Of a DNA stretch of 64,000 nt, positions 1 through 7,874 are shown one piece after another. The first letter of the stretch is position 1. Each line of letters starts with the position of its first letter. The DNA is taken from assembly GCF_004919045.1 (NCBI RefSeq), contig NZ_SWDW01000008.1, positions 124,001-188,000 of the forward strand, read 5' to 3'. Made by a program: the position numbers and the translations under genes. This DNA is from Sinomonas albida. Its GTDB lineage: Bacteria > Actinomycetota > Actinomycetes > Actinomycetales > Micrococcaceae. The notes under the pieces were generated by a model. The model had not been told where the DNA came from. It ran no database searches and saw only the letters and a list, made by a program, of their open reading frames with translations.

Positions 1-1
1 C

Positions 2-94
2 GCGGAACGGGCCAAGGAGGCGGGTCTCGAGGTCGTCATGAACTCCTGCCCCGCACAGGAAGCGTGGCGACGCGCCAAGAGCCCCGGCGTTTGA
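2..94 (+). CDS. CoA-binding domain protein, C-terminal end (partial)
   Basis: An open frame enters from the left edge and stops at TGA 92-94, leaving 30 residues. The tail contains GLEVVMNSCPAQEAWR, which resembles the end of the small CoA_binding_2 (YccU-like) Rossmann proteins, where a Gly-Leu-x-Val-Val-Met stretch precedes a conserved Cys-Pro. The start and the nucleotide-binding fold lie outside the window, so the family call rests on a short segment. Confidence 0.5.
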   Translation, partial: AERAKEAGLEVVMNSCPAQEAWRRAKSPGV

Positions 95-164
95 CTTGTT
101 CTCCGGACGTTAATGTGCTTGCACTACGCTAGCTCTGATCTCGTCGGCCCTCTCAGGGGAATCC

Positions 165-1004
165 ATGTCCGATCCTGTTCGCGCTCATCCCACCCGCCGG
201 GCTGCCTTGGCGATCCTCGGCGCCGCAGCCGTGGGTGGAGCGCTCACCTCGAGCGTCGAACCCCAGCCAACGCGTTCCGCGCAGTCAGTCCCGGACTCGG
301 AGCTTCCGCCGGATTCGAACATCCAGACAGGGATCCGCGCTTCGGATGATGCCTCGACGCCCCCCGCGCCGCCCGCGCCGCCGCATTTCGAATCGGACTT
401 CAAGATGCCGCCGATCGTGAACGGCCTGGCCCCCGTCATCACCCGGGTCACGACGAAGCAGCCGGTCGTGTTCCTCACCATCGACGACGGCGTGACCAAG
501 AAGCCGGAGGCGATCGACCTCCTGCACAAGTACGAGTATCCGATCTCGATGTTCCTCACGAAGAACTTCGTTCAGGACGACCCCGACTACTTCCGCCAGC
601 TCATGCGCGAGGGGGACTTCGTGGAGAACCACACGATCAGCCACGACGTGCAGATGTCCACGAAGGCGTACGCCTACCAGCTCGCCGAGATCAAGGGCAT
701 GCAGGACTACGCGCAGGCCACGTTCGGCCGTCGCCCGACCCTCTTCCGCCCGCCCGGGGGCGCGTATTCGAACGTCATGCGGAAGGCGTGCGCCGACGCG
801 GGCATCAAGGCCGTGGTGGATTGGGAGACCAAGTCCAATGCCGGCCACATGGACTACCAGTACGGCAACGGCCTTCGGCCAGGCGACGTGGTGCTCATGC
901 ACTTCCGGCCGGAGTTCGCGGCTGATCTTGCGGCGTTCCGAGCGGCCCAGCTCGCGGCTGGGCTCACCGTGGTGAATCTCGAGCGCTTCATCGGGGCCGA
1001 GTAG
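165..1004 (+). CDS. Secreted polysaccharide deacetylase (NodB-like, carbohydrate esterase 4)
   Basis: A 279-residue protein that likely removes acetyl groups from cell-wall or other extracellular polysaccharide. The N-terminus has TRRAALAILGAAAVGG, a twin-arginine-like signal, followed by a Pro/Ala/Ser-rich linker to about residue 85. The NodB domain then shows TIDDG (the TFDDG metal and catalytic Asp motif), ENHTISH (the HxxSH metal-binding motif) and RPPGGAYS (motif 3). DVVLMHF near the C-terminus fits the last conserved motif with its His. Length and motif order match single-domain exported members. The ATG at 165 follows CAGGGGAA at a suitable distance. The substrate cannot be told from sequence. 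Confidence 0.88.
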   Translation: MSDPVRAHPTRRAALAILGAAAVGGALTSSVEPQPTRSAQSVPDSELPPDSNIQTGIRASDDASTPPAPPAPPHFESDFKMPPIVNGLAPVITRVTTKQPVVFLTIDDGVTKKPEAIDLLHKYEYPISMFLTKNFVQDDPDYFRQLMREGDFVENHTISHDVQMSTKAYAYQLAEIKGMQDYAQATFGRRPTLFRPPGGAYSNVMRKACADAGIKAVVDWETKSNAGHMDYQYGNGLRPGDVVLMHFRPEFAADLAAFRAAQLAAGLTVVNLERFIGAE

Positions 1005-1025
1005 CGCTTTCGCGCCACGAAAGCG
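1005..1025 (+). terminator. Hairpin after the deacetylase gene
   Basis: CGCTTTCG (1005-1012) pairs with CGAAAGCG (1018-1025) across a 5-nt loop, directly at the stop codon of the deacetylase. There is no U-tract, so it may protect the 3' end rather than terminate on its own. Confidence 0.45.
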
Positions 1026-1208
1026 GACCCTTCCTGCGAGCGCGGACCTTTCGGCGCCGTCGAACGTCCGCCCCGGAGGAACGGTGCGCTTCCGGGCCAC
1101 GGTGCCTGCCGCAGGATCTACAGCCCGCGCAAAGCCGGCCGAAAGCGCCGTGCCAGCCGGCGGCCACACAGTGGTTACACGAACACTCCGAGCCCGAAAG
1201 GAAGAGCC

Positions 1209-1337
1209 ATGATCGTGTACCGCCCTGTGGCACCCCTGACCGTCGGCCGTGGCGGCTTCTGGCCCGCGATCGCGGCAATGTTCCGGGCGCTCCTGTGGGG
1301 CACGCCGGTCGACATCGAGCACCGGCCGGCGGCCTGA
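1209..1337 (+). CDS. Small hypothetical protein (42 aa)
   Basis: A 43-codon frame starting ATG at 1209 with a good ribosome-binding site (GAAAGGAAG, about 5 nt upstream) and ending TGA at 1337. The product is mildly hydrophobic in the middle (FWPAIAAMFRALLWG), possibly one short membrane-associated helix. I recognise no family. Support is the ribosome-binding site and the gap between the deacetylase and the YjbR gene; it could be chance. Confidence 0.35.
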   Translation: MIVYRPVAPLTVGRGGFWPAIAAMFRALLWGTPVDIEHRPAA

Positions 1338-1412
1338 CCACGCGGGGCTTCCGACGCCGCGAGACCGCGCCTGACAGCTTGGGGGCACCTCCGCGCCGCT
1401 AGGCTGAGAGTC

Positions 1413-1811
1413 ATGGATGCCGATGCCGTGAGAGAGCTCTGCTTGTCCTTCCCAGGGTCCTACGAAGACTATCCGTTCGGGCCCGAAGTGGCCGTCTACA
1501 AAGTCCGCCCACCGGCCTCGGCGGGCTCTGCCGTCGAAGGCAAGATGTTCGCGGCGATCCAGCCCGAGCAGCGCCCGCTGTCGCTCTCGCTCAAATGCGA
1601 TCCGGCCCTCGCAGTCCAGCTGCGCGCGGCCCACCCCGAGATCACGGGGGCCTACCACATGAACAAGAAGCACTGGAACGGCGTGCGCCTCGACGGCGAG
1701 CTCGGGGCGGACGCTGTACGCGACATGGTCGAGGATTCCTACGACCTCGTCGTCGCCTCCCTGCCCAAGGGCCAGCGCGACGCGCTCGGATGGTCGAGGT
1801 TGGCCCCGTGA
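1413..1811 (+). CDS. MmcQ/YjbR family protein
   Basis: 132 residues matching the MmcQ/YjbR (DUF419) family in length and layout: an N-terminal helix ending in SFPGSYEDYPFGPEVAVYKV, a strand with KMFAAI, a LSLKCDP turn, then GAYHMNKKHWNGVRLDG and a C-terminal helix containing DLVVASLPK. Members adopt a double-wing fold and have been proposed to bind DNA, but no precise biochemical role is established. The stop codon overlaps the GTG start of the next gene (GTGA), so the two are probably translationally coupled. Confidence 0.85.
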   Translation: MDADAVRELCLSFPGSYEDYPFGPEVAVYKVRPPASAGSAVEGKMFAAIQPEQRPLSLSLKCDPALAVQLRAAHPEITGAYHMNKKHWNGVRLDGELGADAVRDMVEDSYDLVVASLPKGQRDALGWSRLAP

Positions 1812-2431
1812 CGCTCGAACAGGCGACCCTTGACCAGCTCTGGGACTTCCAGAACCCCGCGGCCTCCGAGGAGGCCTTCCGCCGTGCGCTGGCCGACCCG
1901 GCGTACGACGGCGCCGAGCTGGCTGAGCTGACGACCCAGCTGGGGCGAGCCATCGGCCTGCAGGGCCGGTTCGAGGAGGCCGACGAGCTCCTCGATGCGA
2001 TCGACGCGGAGCAAGATCCCACGATCGCTGTCCGCGTACTCCTCGAGCGGGGGCGCGTGCTCAACTCCGCCGGGCACGCCGCCATGGCGGTCCCGCTCTT
2101 CGAACAGGCTGCCGAGCTCGGCGAGCACCTCGGGGAGGAGTTCCTCGCCGCGGACGCGCTGCACATGCTCGCGCTCGCGGACAGCGGGCACGCCGAATCG
2201 TGGACGCGTGCCGGGGTCGAGTACGCGTCGGGCGCTCACTCGCCGCGCGTGCAGCGCTGGTGCGTGGGCCTCCACGGCAACCTCGGCTGGCACCTGCTCG
2301 ACGCCGGCGAGGCGCATCGCGCGCTCGTCGAGTTCCAGCTCGCCGAGCAGTGGGCGGTGCGGGTCGGCACGCCCGACCAGGTCGAGTGGGCGCGCCGGGG
2401 GATCGGCGCGTGCCGCTCCGCAGGAGCATGA
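1808..2431 (+). CDS. Tetratricopeptide-repeat protein
   Basis: 207 residues from a GTG start at 1808 that overlaps the TGA of the YjbR gene (GTGA). An in-frame ATG at 1790 is the alternative start. The sequence is almost all helical with TPR-like pairs, for example LTTQLGRAIGLQGRFEEADELL, RGRVLNSAGHAAMAVPLFEQAA and LGWHLLDAGEAHRALVEFQLA, spaced about 35-40 residues apart. TPRs are protein-interaction scaffolds; the partner is unknown. There is no signal peptide or membrane segment, so it is cytoplasmic. Confidence 0.75.
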   Translation: MTLEQATLDQLWDFQNPAASEEAFRRALADPAYDGAELAELTTQLGRAIGLQGRFEEADELLDAIDAEQDPTIAVRVLLERGRVLNSAGHAAMAVPLFEQAAELGEHLGEEFLAADALHMLALADSGHAESWTRAGVEYASGAHSPRVQRWCVGLHGNLGWHLLDAGEAHRALVEFQLAEQWAVRVGTPDQVEWARRGIGACRSAGA

Positions 2432-2493
2432 CAATGTCTGTCACTTTTCTGTAAATGAAACTTGACAATCGATTTCCAGAGGCTGGGTCATAT
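2429..2493 (+). promoter_or_regulatory. Candidate promoter and operator upstream of the 67-aa gene
   Basis: A short dyad TGACA-N5-TGTCA lies at 2429-2443. A consensus -35 TTGACA is at 2462-2467, but the best -10-like hexamer (TCATAT, 2488-2493) is 20 nt away, wider than ideal. The region leads into the small gene at 2611. The dyad could be an operator; no regulator can be assigned. Confidence 0.3.
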
Positions 2494-2610
2494 TTCCGTC
2501 CCGAGGGGTGAAATCCGCGGTTCGCTGTGTTCGACTGAGGGAGTGGCGCGGCCTGTCAGGCCCTGCGCTGCGCGAACGGAACTGACTATGACACCTAAGG
2601 AGAGAGAATC

Positions 2611-2814
2611 ATGACCAACCCCACCGAATTCGCCGGACCGATCGCGTCAATTCTCGGCATCGACCCCACCGCCGTTTCGGGGATTCTCACGAACCTCGGC
2701 GCATCTCTCAGCGCAACCTTCGCGACCCTCGTCGCGCTCGTCACGAATCTCCTCAACGGCGTGCTCGGCGCGGTTCCGGGCGGCACCGTCCCGGGTCTCC
2801 CCGGCGTGGGCTGA
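2611..2814 (+). CDS. Small hydrophobic hypothetical protein (67 aa)
   Basis: A 67-residue product with a strong ribosome-binding site (AAGGAGAGA) before the ATG at 2611. Residues about 30-55 (SLSATFATLVALVTNLLNGV) could form one membrane or amphipathic helix, followed by a Gly/Pro/Val-rich tail. I do not recognise a family. It stands alone between an upstream TPR gene and a long hairpin terminator, so it is probably its own transcription unit. A small membrane or secreted peptide is possible. Confidence 0.55.
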   Translation: MTNPTEFAGPIASILGIDPTAVSGILTNLGASLSATFATLVALVTNLLNGVLGAVPGGTVPGLPGVG

Positions 2815-2830
2815 TCGCTCAAAGCAGCGC

Positions 2831-2869
2831 GGCGGCCGGTTGCCTTCCCGGGGAAGGCGACCGGCCGCC
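2831..2869. terminator. Bidirectional hairpin between convergent genes
   Basis: An 18-bp stem with one G-T mismatch (2831-2848 against 2852-2869) closes a 3-nt loop. It lies between the 67-aa gene and the convergent aldehyde dehydrogenase gene, so it can serve both directions. Its core GGCGGCCGGTxGCCTT recurs in the hairpin at 5971-6019. Confidence 0.75.
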
Positions 2870-2943
2870 GTCGTTCGCGGGGCGGTGAGCGAGCAGCTGG
2901 AGCGGGTGCGGCGCGGCCAAACCCGCGCGTGCTGCTCGCTCGG

Positions 2944-4341
2944 CTAATCCGCGACGAAGAAGAGGCGCTTGTTCACGAACTCCTCCATGCCCAGCGGGCC
3001 GAGCTCCCGCCCGAAGCCCGAGCGCTTGACGCCGCCGAACGGCATCTCCGCGCCCTCCGCGGCGGGGATGTTGACGTTGGACATCCCGACCTCGAGCCGG
3101 GCCGCGACCCTGGCGGCGCGCTCGCGGTCCTCCGAGAACACTGCACCCCCCAGTCCGTAGGGGGTGTCGTTCGCGAGGCGCACGGCCTCGTCGTCGTCCG
3201 CGACCTTGTAGACCACGGCGACCGGGCCGAAAAGCTCCTCGCGGTAGGCACGCATGTCCGGCGTCACGCCGGTGAGGACGGCGGGGGAGAAGTAGGCCGC
3301 CCCTCCAGCCGAGAGGACGCCGCCCGTGTGCAGCGTCGCGCCCCTGTCCACGGCGTCCTGGACCTGGGCGGCGAGGGACTCGGCGGCCGCGCGCGAGGAC
3401 AGCGGCGCGAAGGTGCCCTCGGCGTCCACTGCGGGATCGCCCGGCGTGAGGCTCTCGGCGCGGGCCGTGAGCTCGGCGACGAAGTCGTCGAAGAGGCCCT
3501 CCGCCACGATCATGCGCTTGTTCGAGTTGCAGGCCTGGCCGGTGTTCTCCATGCGCGTGGTCCACGCAGTCGCGGCGGCGCCCCTGACATCCGCGGCGTC
3601 GAGCACCACGTACGGGTCTGAGCCGCCGAGCTCGAGGACCGCCTTCTTGAGGTTCCGGCCCGCGAGCTCGCCGATGATCGCCCCCGCGCGCTCGGAGCCC
3701 GTGAGCGAGACGCCCTGGACGCGCGGGTCCGCGATGATGTCCGCGACCTGCGCGTGGCTCGCGAAGACGTTCGTGTAAACGCCAGCGGGCACGCCGGACT
3801 CCTGCATGATCTGCTCGATCGCGAGGGCCGAGCGCGGGCAGTTCTCCGCGTGCTTGAGCAGGATCGTGTTGCCCAGCACGAGGTTCGGCGCGGCGAAGCG
3901 GGCCACCTGGTAGTACGGGTAGTTCCACGGCATGATGCCCAGGAGCGGCCCGATGGGGAGCCGCTGGACCACGGCACGGCCGCCCGAGAACGTCTTGATC
4001 TCCTGGTCCGCGGCGAGCGCGGGCCCCTCGGTCGCGAAGTAGCGGAAGATGTCGGCCGAGAATTCGGCCTCGCCCTTGGACTGCGACAGCGGCTTGCCCA
4101 TCTCGGTGGTGATGATCTCGGCGAGCACGTCGCCGCGCTCCGCGAACAGCTCGGCGACGCGAGAGGCAACCCGGGCGCGCTCCGCGATCGGAGTGTCGCG
4201 CCAGGCTGGGTACGCGGCGGCGGCCGCGCCGATCGCGGCCTCGATCTCCGGGTCCGAGGCGGTGGGGAACGTCTCGACGACCTCGCCCGTCGCGGGGTTC
4301 AGGACGCGGTAGCCGGGTTCGGCGGGGTTCGAAGTGGTCAC
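2944..4341 (-). CDS. NAD(P)-dependent aldehyde dehydrogenase, succinate-semialdehyde dehydrogenase-like
   Basis: 465 residues, full length for class-I aldehyde dehydrogenases. Seen motifs are PWNYPYYQ (cofactor cleft), SLTGSERAG (Rossmann loop), LELGGSDP with the general base Glu near residue 237, NTGQACNSNKR with the catalytic Cys near residue 271, and FGGVKRSGFGRE at the end. The set is closest to succinate-semialdehyde dehydrogenases, which oxidise succinate semialdehyde to succinate in GABA and related catabolism. The substrate is inferred. The gene stands alone, divergent from the phosphoesterase, and no aminotransferase lies beside it. Confidence 0.87.
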   Translation of the reverse strand: MTTSNPAEPGYRVLNPATGEVVETFPTASDPEIEAAIGAAAAAYPAWRDTPIAERARVASRVAELFAERGDVLAEIITTEMGKPLSQSKGEAEFSADIFRYFATEGPALAADQEIKTFSGGRAVVQRLPIGPLLGIMPWNYPYYQVARFAAPNLVLGNTILLKHAENCPRSALAIEQIMQESGVPAGVYTNVFASHAQVADIIADPRVQGVSLTGSERAGAIIGELAGRNLKKAVLELGGSDPYVVLDAADVRGAAATAWTTRMENTGQACNSNKRMIVAEGLFDDFVAELTARAESLTPGDPAVDAEGTFAPLSSRAAAESLAAQVQDAVDRGATLHTGGVLSAGGAAYFSPAVLTGVTPDMRAYREELFGPVAVVYKVADDDEAVRLANDTPYGLGGAVFSEDRERAARVAARLEVGMSNVNIPAAEGAEMPFGGVKRSGFGRELGPLGMEEFVNKRLFFVAD

Positions 4342-4478
4342 GGCTGGCTCCTTCTGGTGCGTTGCTGGTTCCCCTTACGCTTTATCACCGCGCGCAACGT
4401 CTGTCACCTCTGAGGCGCCCGCCCACAGCGGACGACGGCGGGGCTCACCGAGAGTTGCACTCTCCCTTTCATCGTGGT

Positions 4479-4522
4479 GTTCGCACGCATTCACGGCGCC
4501 TTCACGTTGCCTCCGTAGATTC
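4479..4522 (+). promoter_or_regulatory. PHO-box-like direct repeats and promoter of the phosphoesterase gene
   Basis: TTCACGGCGCC (4490-4500) and TTCACGTTGCC (4501-4511) are direct repeats in 11-nt register, with a weaker copy TTCGCACGCA just upstream (4480-4489). Eleven-nt TTCAC repeats are the form of the actinobacterial PhoP (PHO) box. They occupy the -35 area, and a -10-like TAGATT follows at 4516-4521. A secreted phosphoesterase downstream fits phosphate-starvation control; binding is inferred. Confidence 0.5.
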
Positions 4523-4553
4523 CGAATGCTCGCGTTCAGACGAAGGAGACACC

Positions 4554-5933
4554 ATGCGCAAACTTCCCGCCATCGCCGCGGGGGTGACCGCCGCAATGAT
4601 CGCGGCCGTCGCCCTCGCGTCGAGCGCCACGGCAGGAGATCAGAACCCGGATTCGTCCGCCTCCGGTGCCATCAAGCACGTGATGGTCATCGACCTCGAG
4701 AACGAGGACTTCAACACCTCGTTCGGACCCAACTCGCCGGCGAAGTACCTCAACGAGACGCTCGTCCCGAAGGGCCAGCTCCTCACGAACTACTTCGCGA
4801 CGGGCCACTTCAGCACCGACAACTACTTGGCCCAGGTTTCCGGCCAGGCGCCCAACCGGGTCTCGGGCAACGACTGCATCACGGACACGAAGACGTTCGC
4901 TTCGACGTACACCGACGTCACGCCCGGCACGCTCGACCCGAACCAGGCCAAGTACCCGGGCCAGGTCGACGGGAGCGGCTGCGTCTACCCCTCCTCCGTG
5001 AAGACCATCGGCGACCAGCTTGACGCTCGCGCCGCGCAAGAGCAGGCCGACGACCAGGGTGCCGACGAGGGCGCCTCGAAGCTCGCGTGGCGCCAGTACG
5101 CCGAGGACATGGGCAATGACCCGGCCCGCGACCACGGCACGCCGGACCCGCTCGGCGGCACCGACTGCGCGCACCCGGCGGCCAACGGAACGTTCCCGAA
5201 CCACTCGACGACCACCGATCAGTACGCCATCCGGCACGTCCCGTTCCTCTTCTTCCACTCCGTGACGGACAACGCGGCCTCGTGCAACCAGCACGTCGTC
5301 CCGCTCGGCTCCGTCAAGACGACGGCGACCGGAGACACGTTCACGGGCCACCTCGCCGAGGACCTCGCGCACAAGAGCACCACCCCCGCGTTCTCGATGG
5401 TCACCCCGAACGTGTGCAACGACGGCCACGACGACACCTGCGTGGGCACGAACACCGAGGGCGGCCACGCCGGCGGCCTCGTCGGCGCCGACCTGTGGCT
5501 CAAGCACTGGATGCCCCTCATCCTGAACTCGCCGGCCTACAAGAGCGGGGAAATGCTCGTGGTCGTCACGTTCGACGAGGCCTCCGCGAGCGATTCGAGC
5601 GCGTGCTGCGGCGAGCAGCCGGGCCCGGACAACGCCAACCCCGGCTACCCGCCGCTCGCGGCGCTGTTCACCGGCGAGAAGCCCCCGACCGCGCCGGGCC
5701 AGTACCCGGGCGGTGGCCGCGTGGGCGCCGTGCTGCTCAACTCGAAGCTCGTCGCGCCCGGCAGCGTCAACGCGACCCCGTACAACCACTACTCCGCGCT
5801 GCGGAGCTACGAGGACCTGCTCGGGATCACGAGCGGCGGCTCTGACGGTCGGGGCCACCTCGGCTTCGCCGGCCAGACTGGGCTGCGGCCCTTCGGGACC
5901 GACGTCTTCGCGAAGCGAGAAGACTCGAACTGA
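4554..5933 (+). CDS. Secreted phosphoesterase (phospholipase C / acid phosphatase family)
   Basis: 459 residues from the ATG at 4554, which has GAAGGAGAC as ribosome-binding site. A Sec signal peptide (MRKLPAIAAGVTAAMIAAVA, cleavage likely after SSATAG) precedes a phosphoesterase domain. Typical segments are HVMVIDLENEDFNTSFG at the start, LTNYFATGHFSTDNYLAQVSG, and VVTFDEASASD late in the domain, where acidic residues of this family bind metal. Four Cys in two local pairs suggest disulfides, consistent with export. It likely hydrolyses extracellular phosphate esters or phospholipids. The PHO-box-like repeat upstream supports a phosphate-scavenging role. It ends in a strong terminator. Confidence 0.83.
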   Translation: MRKLPAIAAGVTAAMIAAVALASSATAGDQNPDSSASGAIKHVMVIDLENEDFNTSFGPNSPAKYLNETLVPKGQLLTNYFATGHFSTDNYLAQVSGQAPNRVSGNDCITDTKTFASTYTDVTPGTLDPNQAKYPGQVDGSGCVYPSSVKTIGDQLDARAAQEQADDQGADEGASKLAWRQYAEDMGNDPARDHGTPDPLGGTDCAHPAANGTFPNHSTTTDQYAIRHVPFLFFHSVTDNAASCNQHVVPLGSVKTTATGDTFTGHLAEDLAHKSTTPAFSMVTPNVCNDGHDDTCVGTNTEGGHAGGLVGADLWLKHWMPLILNSPAYKSGEMLVVVTFDEASASDSSACCGEQPGPDNANPGYPPLAALFTGEKPPTAPGQYPGGGRVGAVLLNSKLVAPGSVNATPYNHYSALRSYEDLLGITSGGSDGRGHLGFAGQTGLRPFGTDVFAKREDSN

Positions 5934-5970
5934 TCCTGGTGCCACGCCTGGGCGTGTGAGCCTGGGCGGT

Positions 5971-6023
5971 CGACGGCGGCCGGTCGCCTTTCGCCGCGGA
6001 AGGCGACCGGCCGCCGTCGTGTT
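5971..6023 (+). terminator. Rho-independent terminator of the phosphoesterase gene
   Basis: A perfect 20-bp stem (5971-5990 with 6000-6019) closes a 9-nt loop and is followed by TGTTTTCTTCT. The stem core is the same sequence as the hairpin at 2831-2869. Confidence 0.85.
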
Positions 6024-6102
6024 TTCTTCTGGTACCCGGAGGCGGCAGGGTGTCACTGTAGAGGGACATGGTGCTGGGATCGGCCTCGGAGAGGACCGGA
6101 AG

Positions 6103-7530
6103 ATGGCGGGCGCGCGGGTTGGCGGGGCTGGCCGCGCCGCACGGCGGGCGGCGGCCGCGGCCGCGCTCGCGGTGGCGCTGGCCTCTGCGGCCGCGTGCAC
6201 TTCCGCGCAGACGACGGCGCCGCCCTCCGAGGTGCCGATCGGCACGTTGACGGCGTCCCCCGGCGCCCGCAGCTCCCAGCCGCTGCTGCCGGACGATTGG
6301 CCCACGTATCACCGCGACGCGGCACGGACGGGTGCCGCGCCCGGGCTGTCCGCCCTCGGGCCGCTCCGCAACGCCTGGTCGACGCAGCTCGACGGGGCCG
6401 TGTACGGCGAGCCGCTCGTGGTCGGGGGCCGAGTGATCGCGGCGACCGAGTCGGACACCGTGTACGCGGTTGATGCCTCGACCGGCCAGATCGTGTGGCA
6501 GCGCCATCTGGGTTCGCCGGTCCCGCGATCGGCGCTGCCGTGTGGTGACATCGACCCTCTGGGGATCACGGGTACACCCGTCTACGACCCCGCCACGGGG
6601 CTGGTCTTCGCGGTCGCGGAGCTCTCCGGAGGCCATCACGAGCTCGTGGGCCTCGACGCCGGCGACGGCGCACTTGTGGTGCGCCGCGACGTCGAGCCTC
6701 CGCGCGGCGAGCCGATCGCCTACCAGCAGCGGGCCGCGCTCGCCCTCCTCGACGGCCGCGTCTACATCGCCTACGGCGGGCTCTACGGCGACTGCTCCGA
6801 CTACACCGGGACCGTCCTCTCCGTTTCGACGTCGGGCGGCGGCGCGATCGATTCGTATGTGGTGCCGACGTCGCGCGAGGGCGGCATCTGGGCGCCGGGA
6901 GGCCCCGCCGTCGACGGTTCGCGCCTGCTCGTCGGGGTAGGCAACGGTGAGTCGACCACGAGCTACGACGGCTCGGACTCCGTGCTCTCCCTCGACGCCT
7001 CGCTGCACCGCACCGACTTCTTCGCCCCGTCCAGCTGGGCTCAGGAGAACGCCGCCGATGCCGACCTCGGCTCGATGACCCCCGTCCGCGTGGGCCCGTA
7101 CGTGTTCATGGACGGAAAGGCGGGCACGGCCTACCTGCTGGACCCCAACCACTTCGGCGGGATCGGGGGCGCGGTCGCGCAGTCGTCGCTAGGCCGGGCC
7201 TTCGGGACGCCAGCCGTGAGCGGAACGACGCTCTACGTGCCGTGCCGCGATGGGCTGCAGCAGGTGACCGTGACGGATCCCGCGGCGATCCACGCGGGCT
7301 GGAAGCTGCCGCTGCACGCGGCCGGCTCTCCCGTGATCGGCGCGGGCGCGGTGTGGGTCGTGGACTACGGGACGGGAGCGCTCTACGCGCTCGATCCGGA
7401 GACCGGCCACATCCTTCAGCAGGCGCAGCTCGGCCCGGTGCCGCATTTCGCGACGCCGACGCTCTCGGGCGGACGGGTCTTCGTCGGGACGCTCCACGGC
7501 GTCACCGCGCTCACCTGGGGGTCGCCGTGA
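6103..7530 (+). CDS. Exported PQQ-type beta-propeller repeat protein
   Basis: 475 residues from the ATG at 6103. The frame is open further upstream, so the start is uncertain. The N-terminus is an export signal (Arg-rich, then AAAAAALAVALASAAAC). A Cys sits where a lipobox Cys would be, but the preceding residues are not classical. The rest shows PQQ-like propeller blades: WPTYHRDAARTG at the entry, VYAVDASTGQIVWQRHLG, FGTPAVSGTTLYVPCRDG, LYALDPETGHILQQ and FATPTLSGGRVFVGT. There are no obvious quinoprotein catalytic residues, so a binding or scaffold role outside the membrane is more likely than a PQQ dehydrogenase. The strong terminator upstream makes it an independent transcript. Confidence 0.72.
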   Translation: MAGARVGGAGRAARRAAAAAALAVALASAAACTSAQTTAPPSEVPIGTLTASPGARSSQPLLPDDWPTYHRDAARTGAAPGLSALGPLRNAWSTQLDGAVYGEPLVVGGRVIAATESDTVYAVDASTGQIVWQRHLGSPVPRSALPCGDIDPLGITGTPVYDPATGLVFAVAELSGGHHELVGLDAGDGALVVRRDVEPPRGEPIAYQQRAALALLDGRVYIAYGGLYGDCSDYTGTVLSVSTSGGGAIDSYVVPTSREGGIWAPGGPAVDGSRLLVGVGNGESTTSYDGSDSVLSLDASLHRTDFFAPSSWAQENAADADLGSMTPVRVGPYVFMDGKAGTAYLLDPNHFGGIGGAVAQSSLGRAFGTPAVSGTTLYVPCRDGLQQVTVTDPAAIHAGWKLPLHAAGSPVIGAGAVWVVDYGTGALYALDPETGHILQQAQLGPVPHFATPTLSGGRVFVGTLHGVTALTWGSP

Positions 7531-7672
7531 CGGTGCGACCAGGATCGGCGCCCGATTCCGACCAACTTCGGCTGCCACTCCCGGCCATTGCCCGGTGTGT
7601 CGCACGGGGCTCGCTGATGAGGGGCTTCAATCACGGTCGCGAACAGACGACGGCGGAGCGTGGTGGCGTCTC

Positions 7673-7870
7673 TGGTGGGACGGGACCCTGCAACTGGTGA
7701 GACGGGACCCCGCAACGGTTGGGACGGGACCCCACAACGGGTGGGACGGGACCCCACAACCGGTGGGACAGGACCCCACAACGGGTGGGACGGGACCCCA
7801 CAACGTTGTGGGGTCCCTGGCGGTGCGTTGTGGGGTCCCTGGCGATGCGTTGTGGGGTCTCTGCCAGCGC
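7673..7870. repeat. 22-bp tandem array: six direct units then three inverted units
   Basis: Six 22-bp units (7673-7804) carry the core GGTGGGACGGGACCCCACAAC with one to three substitutions. Three more 22-bp units (7805-7870) begin GTTGTGGGGTCCC, the reverse complement of the same core. The junction is a perfect palindrome (7792-7817). Frames on both strands stay open through it only because the unit has no stops. It lies between the convergent beta-propeller and ArsR genes and could form a large hairpin or cruciform. No flanking integrase or cas gene is present, so it is not CRISPR. Confidence 0.9.
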
Positions 7871-7874
7871 AGCG

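Noticed and set aside
285-1673. 462-aa minus-strand frame over the deacetylase and the gap after it
   Set aside because: It runs opposite to a gene with full catalytic motifs and is His/Arg-rich nonsense of the kind produced by high-GC antisense frames.
7673-7870. CRISPR array
   Set aside because: Units are contiguous with no unique spacers, reverse orientation midway, and no cas genes are near.
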